From assembly GCA_963724805.1 (NCBI GenBank), contig CAVRWA010000014.1, forward strand, positions 1,054,001-1,118,000: a stretch of 64,000 bases of DNA. Reading direction: 5' to 3'. Positions 6,376 through 13,195 of the stretch are shown piece by piece. The notes below the pieces were generated by a model. The model saw only the letters and a program-made list of their open reading frames with translations. It was not told the origin of the DNA and made no database searches. This stretch comes from CAVQZA01 sp963724805. GTDB taxonomy: Bacteria; Actinomycetota; Thermoleophilia; Gaiellales; Gaiellaceae. Made by a program: the position numbers and the translations under genes. Positions within the stretch are counted from its first letter, which is position 1. Each line of letters starts with the position of its first letter.

Positions 6376-7770
6376 TCAGACCAGCTCGGCCTTCGTGCGC
6401 CAGCCCTCGGCGTAGGACGTGCGTGGGGTCTCGGAGTACGGGCAGGGGCTGACGATCGCCCGGATCTCCGTCTGCACGTGGCGCTCGACGACCGGCTTGG
6501 ACGAGCCGCCGCCCTCCTCGCCCCACACCAGCACGACCTCGGCGCCGAGCTTGACGTCCATGTCGACCATCGCCAGCGAGAGCATCGAGCGCTCGTTGAA
6601 GCTGTAGCCGGAGAACGTCGAGACGCCGATCATCCTGTCGCCGTCCATCACCCTGTCGTTCGGCCAGGTCGAGTAGTTCGAGAGCGGGAGGTCGATGTAC
6701 TTCGCCGGCGTCCCCTTCTCGAACAGCGTCCCCATCGCGTGCGCGACGTCCTCGCCGTTCCAGGCGAGCGTCACCTTCTTGCGGTTCGGGGTGTCGGCCA
6801 TCGCCTCGAGCGCCTCCCTGCCCACGAAGTCGTGGTCGAATCTGACGAAGGGCCAGTAGCCGAGCTCGTGCGGAGTCAGGTAGTAGTCGCCGATGTCGTC
6901 GGAGTAGTAGCTCCCGCCGAGCGAGCCGGTGCCCTCGTAGCCGTCGGCCGGCAGCCACTCGCGGTAGGCCTGCATCGACTCGCCCGTGAACACGGCGGGC
7001 AGCGGGCACGGGATCCAGCCCGACTCCAGGGTGTTGGTCGCGTACACCCGCGAGCCCACCTGGTAGAGACCGAACTCCTCGCCGGCCTCGACGAGCGCCG
7101 CCTTGACCTCGTCACCGTCCTCCCACGGGCCGAACAGCTCCATCCCGGGCACGCCGGACATGCCGTGGTGCAGCGCGCGGACCTTGCGCCCCGCGATCGT
7201 GAGCTTGCCCATGTTGAAGAACTTGATCTCGGGCAGGGGCCCGCCGTTCGCCTTCTCGAGCGCCTGGAGCGCGGTCGGGCCCTGAACCTGGTAGCGGTAG
7301 AGCTTGCGGCGCCCGGTCGGGTTCACCGCCGTCCGCTCGTCGCGCTCGCACTGGACGTCGAAGCCTCCGGTCTCCGCGTGGTACTGCACCCAGTTGTGCG
7401 CCGATGGGCGCCCGACGAGGCTGACCTTGTTCTCGTCCAGGAAGAAGAGGATCCCGTCGCCGATCACGTAGCCGTCCTCGTTGCACGCGACGAACTGCTT
7501 GGCCTTGTTCACTGCGAAGTTCTCGAAGCTGTTCACACCGAGCGACGACAGCAGCGGGATCACGTCCGGGCCCTCGACGTAGAGGTCGGTCATGTGGTGG
7601 GACTGGTCGAACAGAGCGCACGTCTCGACCCAGGAGTGCTGCTCGTCGCGCCAGTTCGTGAACTCGGCGGCGACCTTCGGATAGACGTACGGGCCTATCT
7701 GCGAATTGCGCGCCATGTCGACCGGATTGCCGACGGCTTCCAGCTTCTCTGCAAGGCTCTTGTACGTCAT
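6376..7770 (-). CDS. THF-dependent aromatic O-demethylase, GcvT/LigM-like (copy 1)
   Basis: A 464-residue GcvT-fold aminomethyltransferase relative, close in length and layout to LigM (vanillate/3-O-methylgallate O-demethylase) rather than to the roughly 370-residue glycine cleavage T protein. Characteristic segments are FTNWRDEQHSW (about 37-47), YHAETGGFDV (about 132), a THF-fold TNTLESGWIP region and the C-terminal VWGEEGGGSSKPVV. Such enzymes move the methyl of a methoxyl group to tetrahydrofolate. The start has a strong GAGGAGG Shine-Dalgarno. Directly upstream in the operon are an extradiol dioxygenase, an aldolase and a GalB-like hydratase, matching demethylation followed by ring cleavage. 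A clear paralogue lies at 27032-28411. Confidence 0.85.
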   Translation of the reverse strand: MTYKSLAEKLEAVGNPVDMARNSQIGPYVYPKVAAEFTNWRDEQHSWVETCALFDQSHHMTDLYVEGPDVIPLLSSLGVNSFENFAVNKAKQFVACNEDGYVIGDGILFFLDENKVSLVGRPSAHNWVQYHAETGGFDVQCERDERTAVNPTGRRKLYRYQVQGPTALQALEKANGGPLPEIKFFNMGKLTIAGRKVRALHHGMSGVPGMELFGPWEDGDEVKAALVEAGEEFGLYQVGSRVYATNTLESGWIPCPLPAVFTGESMQAYREWLPADGYEGTGSLGGSYYSDDIGDYYLTPHELGYWPFVRFDHDFVGREALEAMADTPNRKKVTLAWNGEDVAHAMGTLFEKGTPAKYIDLPLSNYSTWPNDRVMDGDRMIGVSTFSGYSFNERSMLSLAMVDMDVKLGAEVVLVWGEEGGGSSKPVVERHVQTEIRAIVSPCPYSETPRTSYAEGWRTKAELV

Positions 7771-7812
7771 CTCACATCCTCCTCGGAACGCCGGATCACG
7801 GTGATTCGGACC

Positions 7813-8772
7813 CTACTCCATCCCGTCGGCGACGTCCGGGGTGCCGTAGGTGTGGAAGCTCTCGATCGTCTTCACGCCCCAGAACTGGCCGCGGGCCCGC
7901 TCCTCCGCCGACCAGACAACCGGCTCGTAGTCGGGGTCGAAGACGAAGTAGCCGCCGGTCGTGACCTCGATCCTGTTTCCCCCCGGCTCGAAGCCGTAGA
8001 GGAAGAAGCCCTGCGCGACTCCGTGCTTGGACGGCGCCGCCTCGATCGGGACGTCGTTGTCGACGAAGAGGTCGGCGGCGCGGAGGCACTCCTCGCGGGT
8101 GTCGACCCAGAAGGAGAGGTGGTGAAGCCGGCCGCGGAGGCCGTAGTGGTCGGCCACGTAGATCAGCTCGTGCGCGGCGATCGAGAGGCTCAGCCAGGCG
8201 CCCGCCTCGGTGCCGTCGTCGAGCTCGATTCGCTCGTAGAGGCGGTAGCCGAGCAGCTCCTGCGCGAAGACGCGGCTCGCGCGCACGTCTGCGGCAAGGT
8301 AGTTGACGTGGTCGAGCCGCTTCACGGCCGCGCCTCTGCCCACGTAGCGCTGCGGCTGGTTCTTCCAGGACGGCTTCAGGTGCTCGGGCGCGGAGTAGCG
8401 CTCGGCTTCGTAGTAGAGCTCGAAGACGTGCCCGTCGGGGTCGGTGAAGCGGTACGCGGGGCCGTGGCCGACGTCGCCGTCGATCCAGCCCTGGCCGAGC
8501 CCCATCGGCTCGATCGCGGCGACTCGCCGCTCGAGCGCCTCCGGGCTCCAGGCGCGCAGCGCGACGTGGCCGGGCCCGTTGTGGGGCGCCTCGGTGAGCT
8601 TCAGGCTGTAGCGGAGGTAGTCGCCCCAGCCGCGCAGGTAGACCGACTGGCCCTCGCGCGCCTCCACCTCCATCCCGAGCACGTCGACGAAGAACCGGAG
8701 GCTCTCCTCCGGCTTCGGGGTCAGCAGCTCGGCGTGCCCGATCCGCGCTACGTCGTGGAGCGGCTCCTTCAC
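7813..8772 (-). CDS. Extradiol (catechol 2,3-dioxygenase-type) ring-cleavage dioxygenase
   Basis: A 319-residue two-module vicinal-oxygen-chelate enzyme of the type I extradiol family. The N-terminal module (about 8-125) opens with IGHAELLTP and ends with DPDGHVFELYYE. The C-terminal module (about 150-285) carries the likely iron ligands H155 (RLDHVNY), H218 (RLHHLSF) and E269 (NRIEVTTGG). The GTG start overlaps the stop of the aldolase gene (GTGA). The operon context (O-demethylase downstream, aldolase and GalB-like hydratase upstream) suggests a methoxy- or carboxy-substituted catechol such as protocatechuate, gallate or 3-O-methylgallate. Substrate choice is inference. Confidence 0.88.
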   Translation of the reverse strand: MKEPLHDVARIGHAELLTPKPEESLRFFVDVLGMEVEAREGQSVYLRGWGDYLRYSLKLTEAPHNGPGHVALRAWSPEALERRVAAIEPMGLGQGWIDGDVGHGPAYRFTDPDGHVFELYYEAERYSAPEHLKPSWKNQPQRYVGRGAAVKRLDHVNYLAADVRASRVFAQELLGYRLYERIELDDGTEAGAWLSLSIAAHELIYVADHYGLRGRLHHLSFWVDTREECLRAADLFVDNDVPIEAAPSKHGVAQGFFLYGFEPGGNRIEVTTGGYFVFDPDYEPVVWSAEERARGQFWGVKTIESFHTYGTPDVADGME

Positions 8773-9389
8773 TTCTCCACCAGTCGGCGCAGGCCGTCGA
8801 GGTCGTACGAGAGCGCGCCCGTCTCGAGCTTCGCGCGCTTCTCGACTTCGCGCTCGGCCCGGGCGCGCGCAGCCGCGAGCACCTCCTCGATGCGATCGGC
8901 CTCGACGACGACGGCACCGTCCGAATCCAGGACGACCGCGTCGCCCTGGCGGATCGTCGCGCCGCCGACCTCCACCGGCTCGCCGATCGTGCCCGGGACG
9001 ACCTTGTCGGCGCCCCGCACGCGGATGAATCGAGCCCAGATCGGGAGACCGAGCTCGCGGAGCTCGTCGAGGTCGCGCACCGCTGCGTCCACGAGCAGGG
9101 CGACCACGCCGCGGCCCTTCGCCTGCGTCGCGAGCAGCTCGCCGACCAGAGCGACCGGCGCCGGCTCGGGCATCGTGAGGACGAGCACCTCTCCCGGCTG
9201 AGCCGCGGCCATCGCCGCGTGCACCATCAGGTTGTCGTCCTGGCCGCAGCGCACGGTACGCGCCGGGCCTGCCGCGCGGGAGCCGGGCAGCACCTGGATC
9301 AGCGGCACGTCGACGAGCGGCGCACGCCCACCCGCCTCGTGGACCGTCGCGCTCCCGAGTTGCGCCAGCTCCGCGAAGGAGCCGGTCAC
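8769..9389 (-). CDS. RraA-family 4-carboxy-4-hydroxy-2-oxoadipate / HMG-type aldolase
   Basis: A 206-residue protein of the RraA/HMG aldolase family starting at a GTG that overlaps the upstream stop. The metal/substrate motif is LLVDAAVRD followed by IWARFI, where characterised aldolases have a GXXD...RD arrangement with a glycine in place of the first alanine seen here. Mid-protein QPGEVLVL and the VVPGTIGEPVEVGG block are typical. In protocatechuate and gallate meta-pathways this enzyme cleaves CHA to pyruvate and oxaloacetate. Its neighbours are the hydratase that would make CHA and a ring-cleavage dioxygenase, so catabolic aldolase is far more likely than RNase E regulation. Confidence 0.83.
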   Translation of the reverse strand: MTGSFAELAQLGSATVHEAGGRAPLVDVPLIQVLPGSRAAGPARTVRCGQDDNLMVHAAMAAAQPGEVLVLTMPEPAPVALVGELLATQAKGRGVVALLVDAAVRDLDELRELGLPIWARFIRVRGADKVVPGTIGEPVEVGGATIRQGDAVVLDSDGAVVVEADRIEEVLAAARARAEREVEKRAKLETGALSYDLDGLRRLVEK

Positions 9390-10099
9390 AGCGCGTCCAC
9401 GACCTGCGGCGTGACGCGCTGGAACGCTTCCGCGAAGCGGATCGCGGAGTTGCCGGAGGAGCGGCGCGCGTGGTTGGCGCGCTGCTCGGCACGCTGCGCG
9501 TAGTACGTCTGGAGGTACGCCTGCGCCTTCATCTCCGCCATCGCAGCCTGCTTGCGCTCGATCACCGGCGTGATGTCGACGAACGTGGTCGGTGTGAAGT
9601 TGCACAGCTCGGGCTGGTGCGGCTCGAAGAGAAAGAGCTCCGGTGGCAGCACCGTCTCGAACGCGCTCGCGACGCCTGCGCCCGCCGCAAGCGCGCGCGC
9701 TCGCTCGACCGCGAAGTACGCGGCCGCGTGGTCGGGGTTGAACATGTCGCGGTCGGTGTGCGTGATCAGCACCTCGGGCGCGAAGTCGCGGATCCGGTCG
9801 GCGATCCTGACGAGCCCCGCGGCGTCGATCTCGAGCGGGTAATCGCCGAGGTCGAGGCACTCGAACTCTGCACCGAGCGCGCCCGCGGCCCGCTCGGCCT
9901 CGCCGTGACGGATCTCCTTCACGCGCTCGACGGTCATGCCCGGCTCCTTCCACAGCTCGCCGGACTCGCCCTGTTCGCCGTAGGAGAGCGCGAGCACGCG
10001 TGCCGAGCCGCCGCCCGCCGTCGCGACGGCGACCGCCCCGCCTGCGCGCCAGACGAAGTCGGCAGAGTGCGCGCCGATCACCATCACGCGACGGCTCAC
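9386..10099 (-). CDS. PIG-L/LmbE-family hydrolase, GalB-like 4-oxalomesaconate hydratase
   Basis: A 237-residue LmbE-fold protein. The first metal motif is GAHSADF (H11, D14) and the second is NPDHAAAY (H124), the three usual zinc ligands. Most PIG-L proteins are GlcNAc deacetylases, but GalB of the gallate pathway has the same fold, a similar AH-ADF signature and hydrates 4-oxalomesaconate to CHA. Here the next gene, overlapping by four bases, is a CHA-type aldolase, and a ring-cleavage dioxygenase follows, which favours GalB over a deacetylase. A GC-rich hairpin and 169 bases separate it from the next upstream gene of the operon. Confidence 0.78.
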   Translation of the reverse strand: MSRRVMVIGAHSADFVWRAGGAVAVATAGGGSARVLALSYGEQGESGELWKEPGMTVERVKEIRHGEAERAAGALGAEFECLDLGDYPLEIDAAGLVRIADRIRDFAPEVLITHTDRDMFNPDHAAAYFAVERARALAAGAGVASAFETVLPPELFLFEPHQPELCNFTPTTFVDITPVIERKQAAMAEMKAQAYLQTYYAQRAEQRANHARRSSGNSAIRFAEAFQRVTPQVVDAL

Positions 10100-10130
10100 G
10101 CGCGTCCCTCGCCGGCGGCGGCTCCCGCCG

Positions 10131-10149
10131 GGCGGAGCCCGGCTCCGCC
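10131..10149. terminator. GC-rich stem-loop in the gap before the galB-like gene
   Basis: An exact 8-base inverted repeat (GGCGGAGC and GCTCCGCC) with a CCG loop lies inside a larger pair of CGGCGGCGG/CCGCCGCCG arms (10113-10121 and 10145-10153). No T-run follows, so it could be a partial terminator, an RNA-processing site or a stability element within the minus-strand operon. The rest of the 10100-10268 gap shows no gene. Confidence 0.35.
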
Positions 10150-10268
10150 GCCGCCTGGCGCCGCTGGCGGCACGGTGCTCTCCGGCCCCGTGTTATCCAC
10201 ACTGTGACCTCCGGCCTCGCACCGCCAGCGACGCCCGAGGAACGCGCGACCGAGGAAGACATGGACTC

Positions 10269-11189
10269 TCAAGGTACGCCGGCCAGCCGCCGGGAGTTGT
10301 CGACGATCATCGCGCGCACCTCGTCCTCGCCGAAGCCCGCGCCGAGCAGCCGGTCGGCCCAGATCGCCATGCCGTCCTCGACCGGCGGATAGTCCGGATT
10401 CCCGCAGTCGCTCGAGAAGATCGTCCGCTCGACGCCGACTGCTCGCACGCCGTCGAAGACGTGCTCCCACTCCGTCTTGCCGCTCAGCGGGGTGCTGAGG
10501 CAGCGCTCGACGAGGCAGCCGCGCTCGGCCAGTGCGACCTGGTCCTCGATCGAGAACCTCTGGCACGTGAACTCGGGGTGCGTGACGACGACCGTGGAGA
10601 CTCCCTCCTCGAAGGCCGCGTCGACGACGGCGAAGGTGTCGTCGCGGGCGAGGTGGGCGGTCGCGAGGATCACGCCGTGCCGCGCCATTGTCCGGAGCAC
10701 GTCGCGGGTCGCGGGCAGCACCTCGCCGTCGGGGCCGGTCACGTGCACCGGCTCGATGCTGAGGCCGAGCCCGTGCAGCTCGTGCTGGATCCGCGCCCAG
10801 AGCGGCACCTTGTCGCCGGGCTTCGGCTCGGTGCGCCCGGCGGTCTCGGCGGGCGAGTCGACGGTCGGCATCCAGACGATCCGCGCGCCCTCGCGCGCGG
10901 CGATCTCGACCGCGAGCGCGTTCATTCCGCCGACCGCCTGGTTCAGGGTCAGGGTGCCGATCACGTGGACGCCCGTGACCCCGGAGACGACCGTCGCGCG
11001 CTCGGCGGTGGAGGTGTAGTGCGACTTGAGCGCGAAGCCGGCGAGCCCGACCTCCCTGAATCGGCCGGCGAGGGCGACATCGTCGATCCGGCGGGGGATC
11101 ACGTCCGGGTCGATGTGGACGTGGAGGTCGTACGCGCCCTCGACGAGGGCGCGGGCGCGGTCGGTCGGCTGGTCGCCCATCACGCTCAC
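10269..11189 (-). CDS. DUF6282-like amidohydrolase-fold protein
   Basis: A 306-residue protein from GTG 11189 (ATG 11180 is an alternative). It opens with YDLHVHIDPD, the HXH metal motif of amidohydrolase barrels. Further conserved segments are ALKSHYTST, GVILATAHLARDD and VVTHPEF, and IFSSDCGNPDYPP near the C-terminus with the expected Asp. This matches proteins grouped as DUF6282, whose substrate is not established. It sits between an NAD(P)-dependent dehydrogenase and the GalB-like gene in the catabolic operon, so a hydrolytic or lactonase step on a ring-fission product is a reasonable guess. Confidence 0.72.
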   Translation of the reverse strand: MSVMGDQPTDRARALVEGAYDLHVHIDPDVIPRRIDDVALAGRFREVGLAGFALKSHYTSTAERATVVSGVTGVHVIGTLTLNQAVGGMNALAVEIAAREGARIVWMPTVDSPAETAGRTEPKPGDKVPLWARIQHELHGLGLSIEPVHVTGPDGEVLPATRDVLRTMARHGVILATAHLARDDTFAVVDAAFEEGVSTVVVTHPEFTCQRFSIEDQVALAERGCLVERCLSTPLSGKTEWEHVFDGVRAVGVERTIFSSDCGNPDYPPVEDGMAIWADRLLGAGFGEDEVRAMIVDNSRRLAGVP

Positions 11190-11190
11190 T

Positions 11191-11922
11191 CTACGACAGG
11201 CCGGCGAGGAGCGAGGCGCTCGCGGCCGCGATCCGGGGCTCGACTCCGAGGTCGCGCAGGAGCGCGCACGCGGCCTCCATCTCGTCGGTCCTTCGCGCCG
11301 CGTGGGCGCGGCTGCCCTCGAGCAGGCGCTCGAGCAGCGGCTCGCCGAGCACTGCGGCGAGCTCGTGCCTCAGCCACTCCGCGTGACCGGCGGCCTCGGC
11401 GCCCTCGAGGCTCTCGATCGCGGCGGCGGCGATCCCCTTCATGAACACGGAACGCAGCAGCTTCATCGTCGCGGCGTCGCCCGGCTCGGCCGAGACGACC
11501 TCCACCGGCATCCCCAGCGGCCGGAAGGCTTCGGCGAACGCGCGGGCACCCTCGCCGGAGGCAAGGGCGGGGGTGCCGAGGCCGCGGGCGGGCACCGGCC
11601 CGAGCAGCGCGACGTCGGCGAAGAGCCCACCCGCACCGGCGACGAGTGCCGCGAGCTTCCGCTTCAGCTCGGGCGCGGCCGTGTTCAGGTCCGCGTAGAT
11701 GGCGCCGGCCGGCAGCGCGGACAACGCGGCAGTTGCCGCACCGAGGGCGGCAGAGGCGCTGTTCACGCTCAGGACGACGTCGGCGCCGGCGACCGCGGTC
11801 TCCGGGTCGGGCGCGCCGGCCCGGGCCGGGTCGTACCCGCGGACGTCCACGCCGGCGGCGGCGAGGTCGGCGGCGAGGCGGCTTCCGGCCTCACCGAGCC
11901 CGAGCACCGCCACGGTCGTCAT
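11191..11922 (-). CDS. NAD(P)-dependent beta-hydroxyacid dehydrogenase-like protein (DUF1932 C-terminus)
   Basis: A 243-residue protein with an N-terminal Rossmann motif VAVLGLGEAGSRLA at residues 4-17 and an all-helical C-terminal half (KLLRSVFMKGIAAAAIE) like the putative C-terminal domain of 6-phosphogluconate-dehydrogenase-type enzymes. The YADLNTAAP segment occupies the usual substrate loop. It is shorter than typical 3-hydroxyisobutyrate dehydrogenases (about 290). The gene lies between the molybdenum hydroxylase FAD subunit, five bases upstream, and the DUF6282 gene, one base downstream. It may oxidise or reduce an intermediate of the aromatic pathway; no substrate is evident. Confidence 0.75.
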   Translation of the reverse strand: MTTVAVLGLGEAGSRLAADLAAAGVDVRGYDPARAGAPDPETAVAGADVVLSVNSASAALGAATAALSALPAGAIYADLNTAAPELKRKLAALVAGAGGLFADVALLGPVPARGLGTPALASGEGARAFAEAFRPLGMPVEVVSAEPGDAATMKLLRSVFMKGIAAAAIESLEGAEAAGHAEWLRHELAAVLGEPLLERLLEGSRAHAARRTDEMEAACALLRDLGVEPRIAAASASLLAGLS

Positions 11923-11927
11923 CGAGC

Positions 11928-12734
11928 TCAGAGCTGTTCGAGCGCGCGCCGGACGAGCACCTGCGCGAGGTGCGCGCGGTACTCGCTGCTCGCACTCGTA
12001 TCGCCGGGCGGATCGGTGCCCTCGCCGGCGCGCGCGGCGGCGTCGGCGGGAGAGGCGCCCCCGGCGAGCGACTCCTCGACACCGCGTGCACGCAGCGGGG
12101 TCATCCCCATGCTCGTGAGCCCCACCTGCACGCGTCCGTCGACGCGGGCCGCTGCGACTCCGACGGTCGCCCAGTCGGCCGATCGCCGCACGTGCTTGAG
12201 GTACGTGCCCGCCTCGACCGCCGGCACGCGGATCTCGGTGAGCATCTCCTGCGGCCGGAGCGTGGTCTCGAACGGGCCGGCGAAGAACTCGGTGGCCGGA
12301 ATCGTCCGCTCTCCCTCCGGCCCGCGCGCTACGAGCTCGGCGTCGAGCGTGAGGAGAATCGTGCCGAGGTCACCCGCGGGGTCGGCGTGCGCGACCGAGC
12401 CGCCGATCGTGCCGCGGTGGCGTACCTGGGGGTCGCCGATGTGCGCGGCGACCTCCGGGATCACTGCGCAGTGCCGGGCGAGCACGGGGTCGCGCACGAG
12501 CTCGGCGTGCCTGGTGAGCGCGCCGATAGCGATCCGGTCGCCGTCCTCCCGCACGTAGCGGAGGTCGTCGAGCCGGCCGACGTCGACGAGCACCGACGGC
12601 CGCGCGAAGCGCAGCCTGAGCACCGGGATCAGCGACTGGCCGCCCGCGAGCAGCTTCGCGTCGTCACCCGCGAGCAGCTCGACCGCGTGGTCGACCGACC
12701 CGGCGCGCTCGTACTCGAAGGGGGCGGGGATCAT
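11928..12734 (-). CDS. Molybdenum hydroxylase FAD-binding subunit (CoxM/CutM-like)
   Basis: A 268-residue flavoprotein subunit. FAD motifs are LLAGGQSLIPVLRLR (about 31-45) and the GTIGGSVAHADPAGDLG block (about 108-124). A C-terminal CO_deh_flav_C-like domain follows, with TYLKHVRRSADWATVGVAAA. It passes electrons from the 2Fe-2S subunit to a quinone or NAD. The start ATG overlaps the stop of the 2Fe-2S subunit gene, which in turn overlaps the large-subunit gene; transcription order is large, small, medium. The proper substrate depends on the large subunit. Confidence 0.9.
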   Translation of the reverse strand: MIPAPFEYERAGSVDHAVELLAGDDAKLLAGGQSLIPVLRLRFARPSVLVDVGRLDDLRYVREDGDRIAIGALTRHAELVRDPVLARHCAVIPEVAAHIGDPQVRHRGTIGGSVAHADPAGDLGTILLTLDAELVARGPEGERTIPATEFFAGPFETTLRPQEMLTEIRVPAVEAGTYLKHVRRSADWATVGVAAARVDGRVQVGLTSMGMTPLRARGVEESLAGGASPADAAARAGEGTDPPGDTSASSEYRAHLAQVLVRRALEQL

Positions 12735-13195
12735 GCGCCCGCCCGGGCGGCGGCCTGCACCGCTTCGACGATGTTGTGGTACCCCGTGCAGCGGCAGAGG
12801 TTGCCCTCGAGCGCCTCGCGGATCTCCTCCTCGGAGGGATTCGGGTTCTCGGCGAGGAGCGAGACGGACGCCATCACGAAGCCGGGCGTGCAGTAGCCGC
12901 ACTGGAGCGCGTGCTGCTCGTGGAACGCCTGCTGGACGGGATGCAGCTCGTCGCCCGAGGCCAGGCCCTCGATCGTCGTCACCTCGCAGCCGTCGGCCTG
13001 CACCGCGAGCTGGTTGCACGACTTCACCGACTCGCCGTCGACGAGCACCGTGCACGCTCCGCAGGAGGACGTGTCGCAGCCGACGTTCGTCCCTTTCAGC
13101 CCGAGCTCCTCGCGGAGGAAGTACACGAGCAACGTCCGCGGCTCGACCTCGGCCTCGTGGGCGGTGCCGTTTACCGTGAGGGCGATCCTCGTCAT
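12731..13195 (-). CDS. Molybdenum hydroxylase [2Fe-2S] subunit (CoxS/CutS-like)
   Basis: A 154-residue iron-sulfur subunit. The plant-type cluster loop is GCDTSSCGACTVLVDG with a further Cys in SVKSCNQL (about 39-62). The second cluster motifs are CGYCTPGFVM and CRCTGYHNI in the C-terminal helical domain. All eight cysteines expected for two [2Fe-2S] clusters are present. It overlaps both neighbours by four bases and belongs to the large-small-medium operon. Confidence 0.93.
   Translation of the reverse strand: MTRIALTVNGTAHEAEVEPRTLLVYFLREELGLKGTNVGCDTSSCGACTVLVDGESVKSCNQLAVQADGCEVTTIEGLASGDELHPVQQAFHEQHALQCGYCTPGFVMASVSLLAENPNPSEEEIREALEGNLCRCTGYHNIVEAVQAAARAGA

Noticed and set aside
7794..7808. 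Imperfect palindrome GGATCACGGTGATTC between the dioxygenase and demethylase genes
   Set aside because: Symmetry is imperfect, both genes run in the same direction and nothing else suggests a promoter there.
6355..9201. Very long open frame (948 codons) on the + strand opposite the demethylase and dioxygenase genes
   Set aside because: It is antisense to well-supported genes and rich in Arg, Val, Leu and His from GC-rich codons on the opposite strand. It has no family motif or ribosome site. Similar long shadows oppose the molybdenum hydroxylase (13252-15612) and the fused permease (21158-23155).
8769..9389. Ribonuclease E activity regulator RraA
   Set aside because: The family is mostly catabolic aldolases, and its neighbours here are ring-cleavage and hydratase genes.
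9386..10099. GlcNAc-PI or mycothiol-pathway deacetylase (PIG-L family)
   Set aside because: Fold and zinc ligands fit, but the overlap with an aldolase gene and the aromatic operon favour a GalB-like hydratase.
10193..10201. Perfect DnaA box (TTATCCACA)
   Set aside because: It is a single copy with no AT-rich region or cluster of further boxes and no dnaA or dnaN nearby, so not a replication origin.
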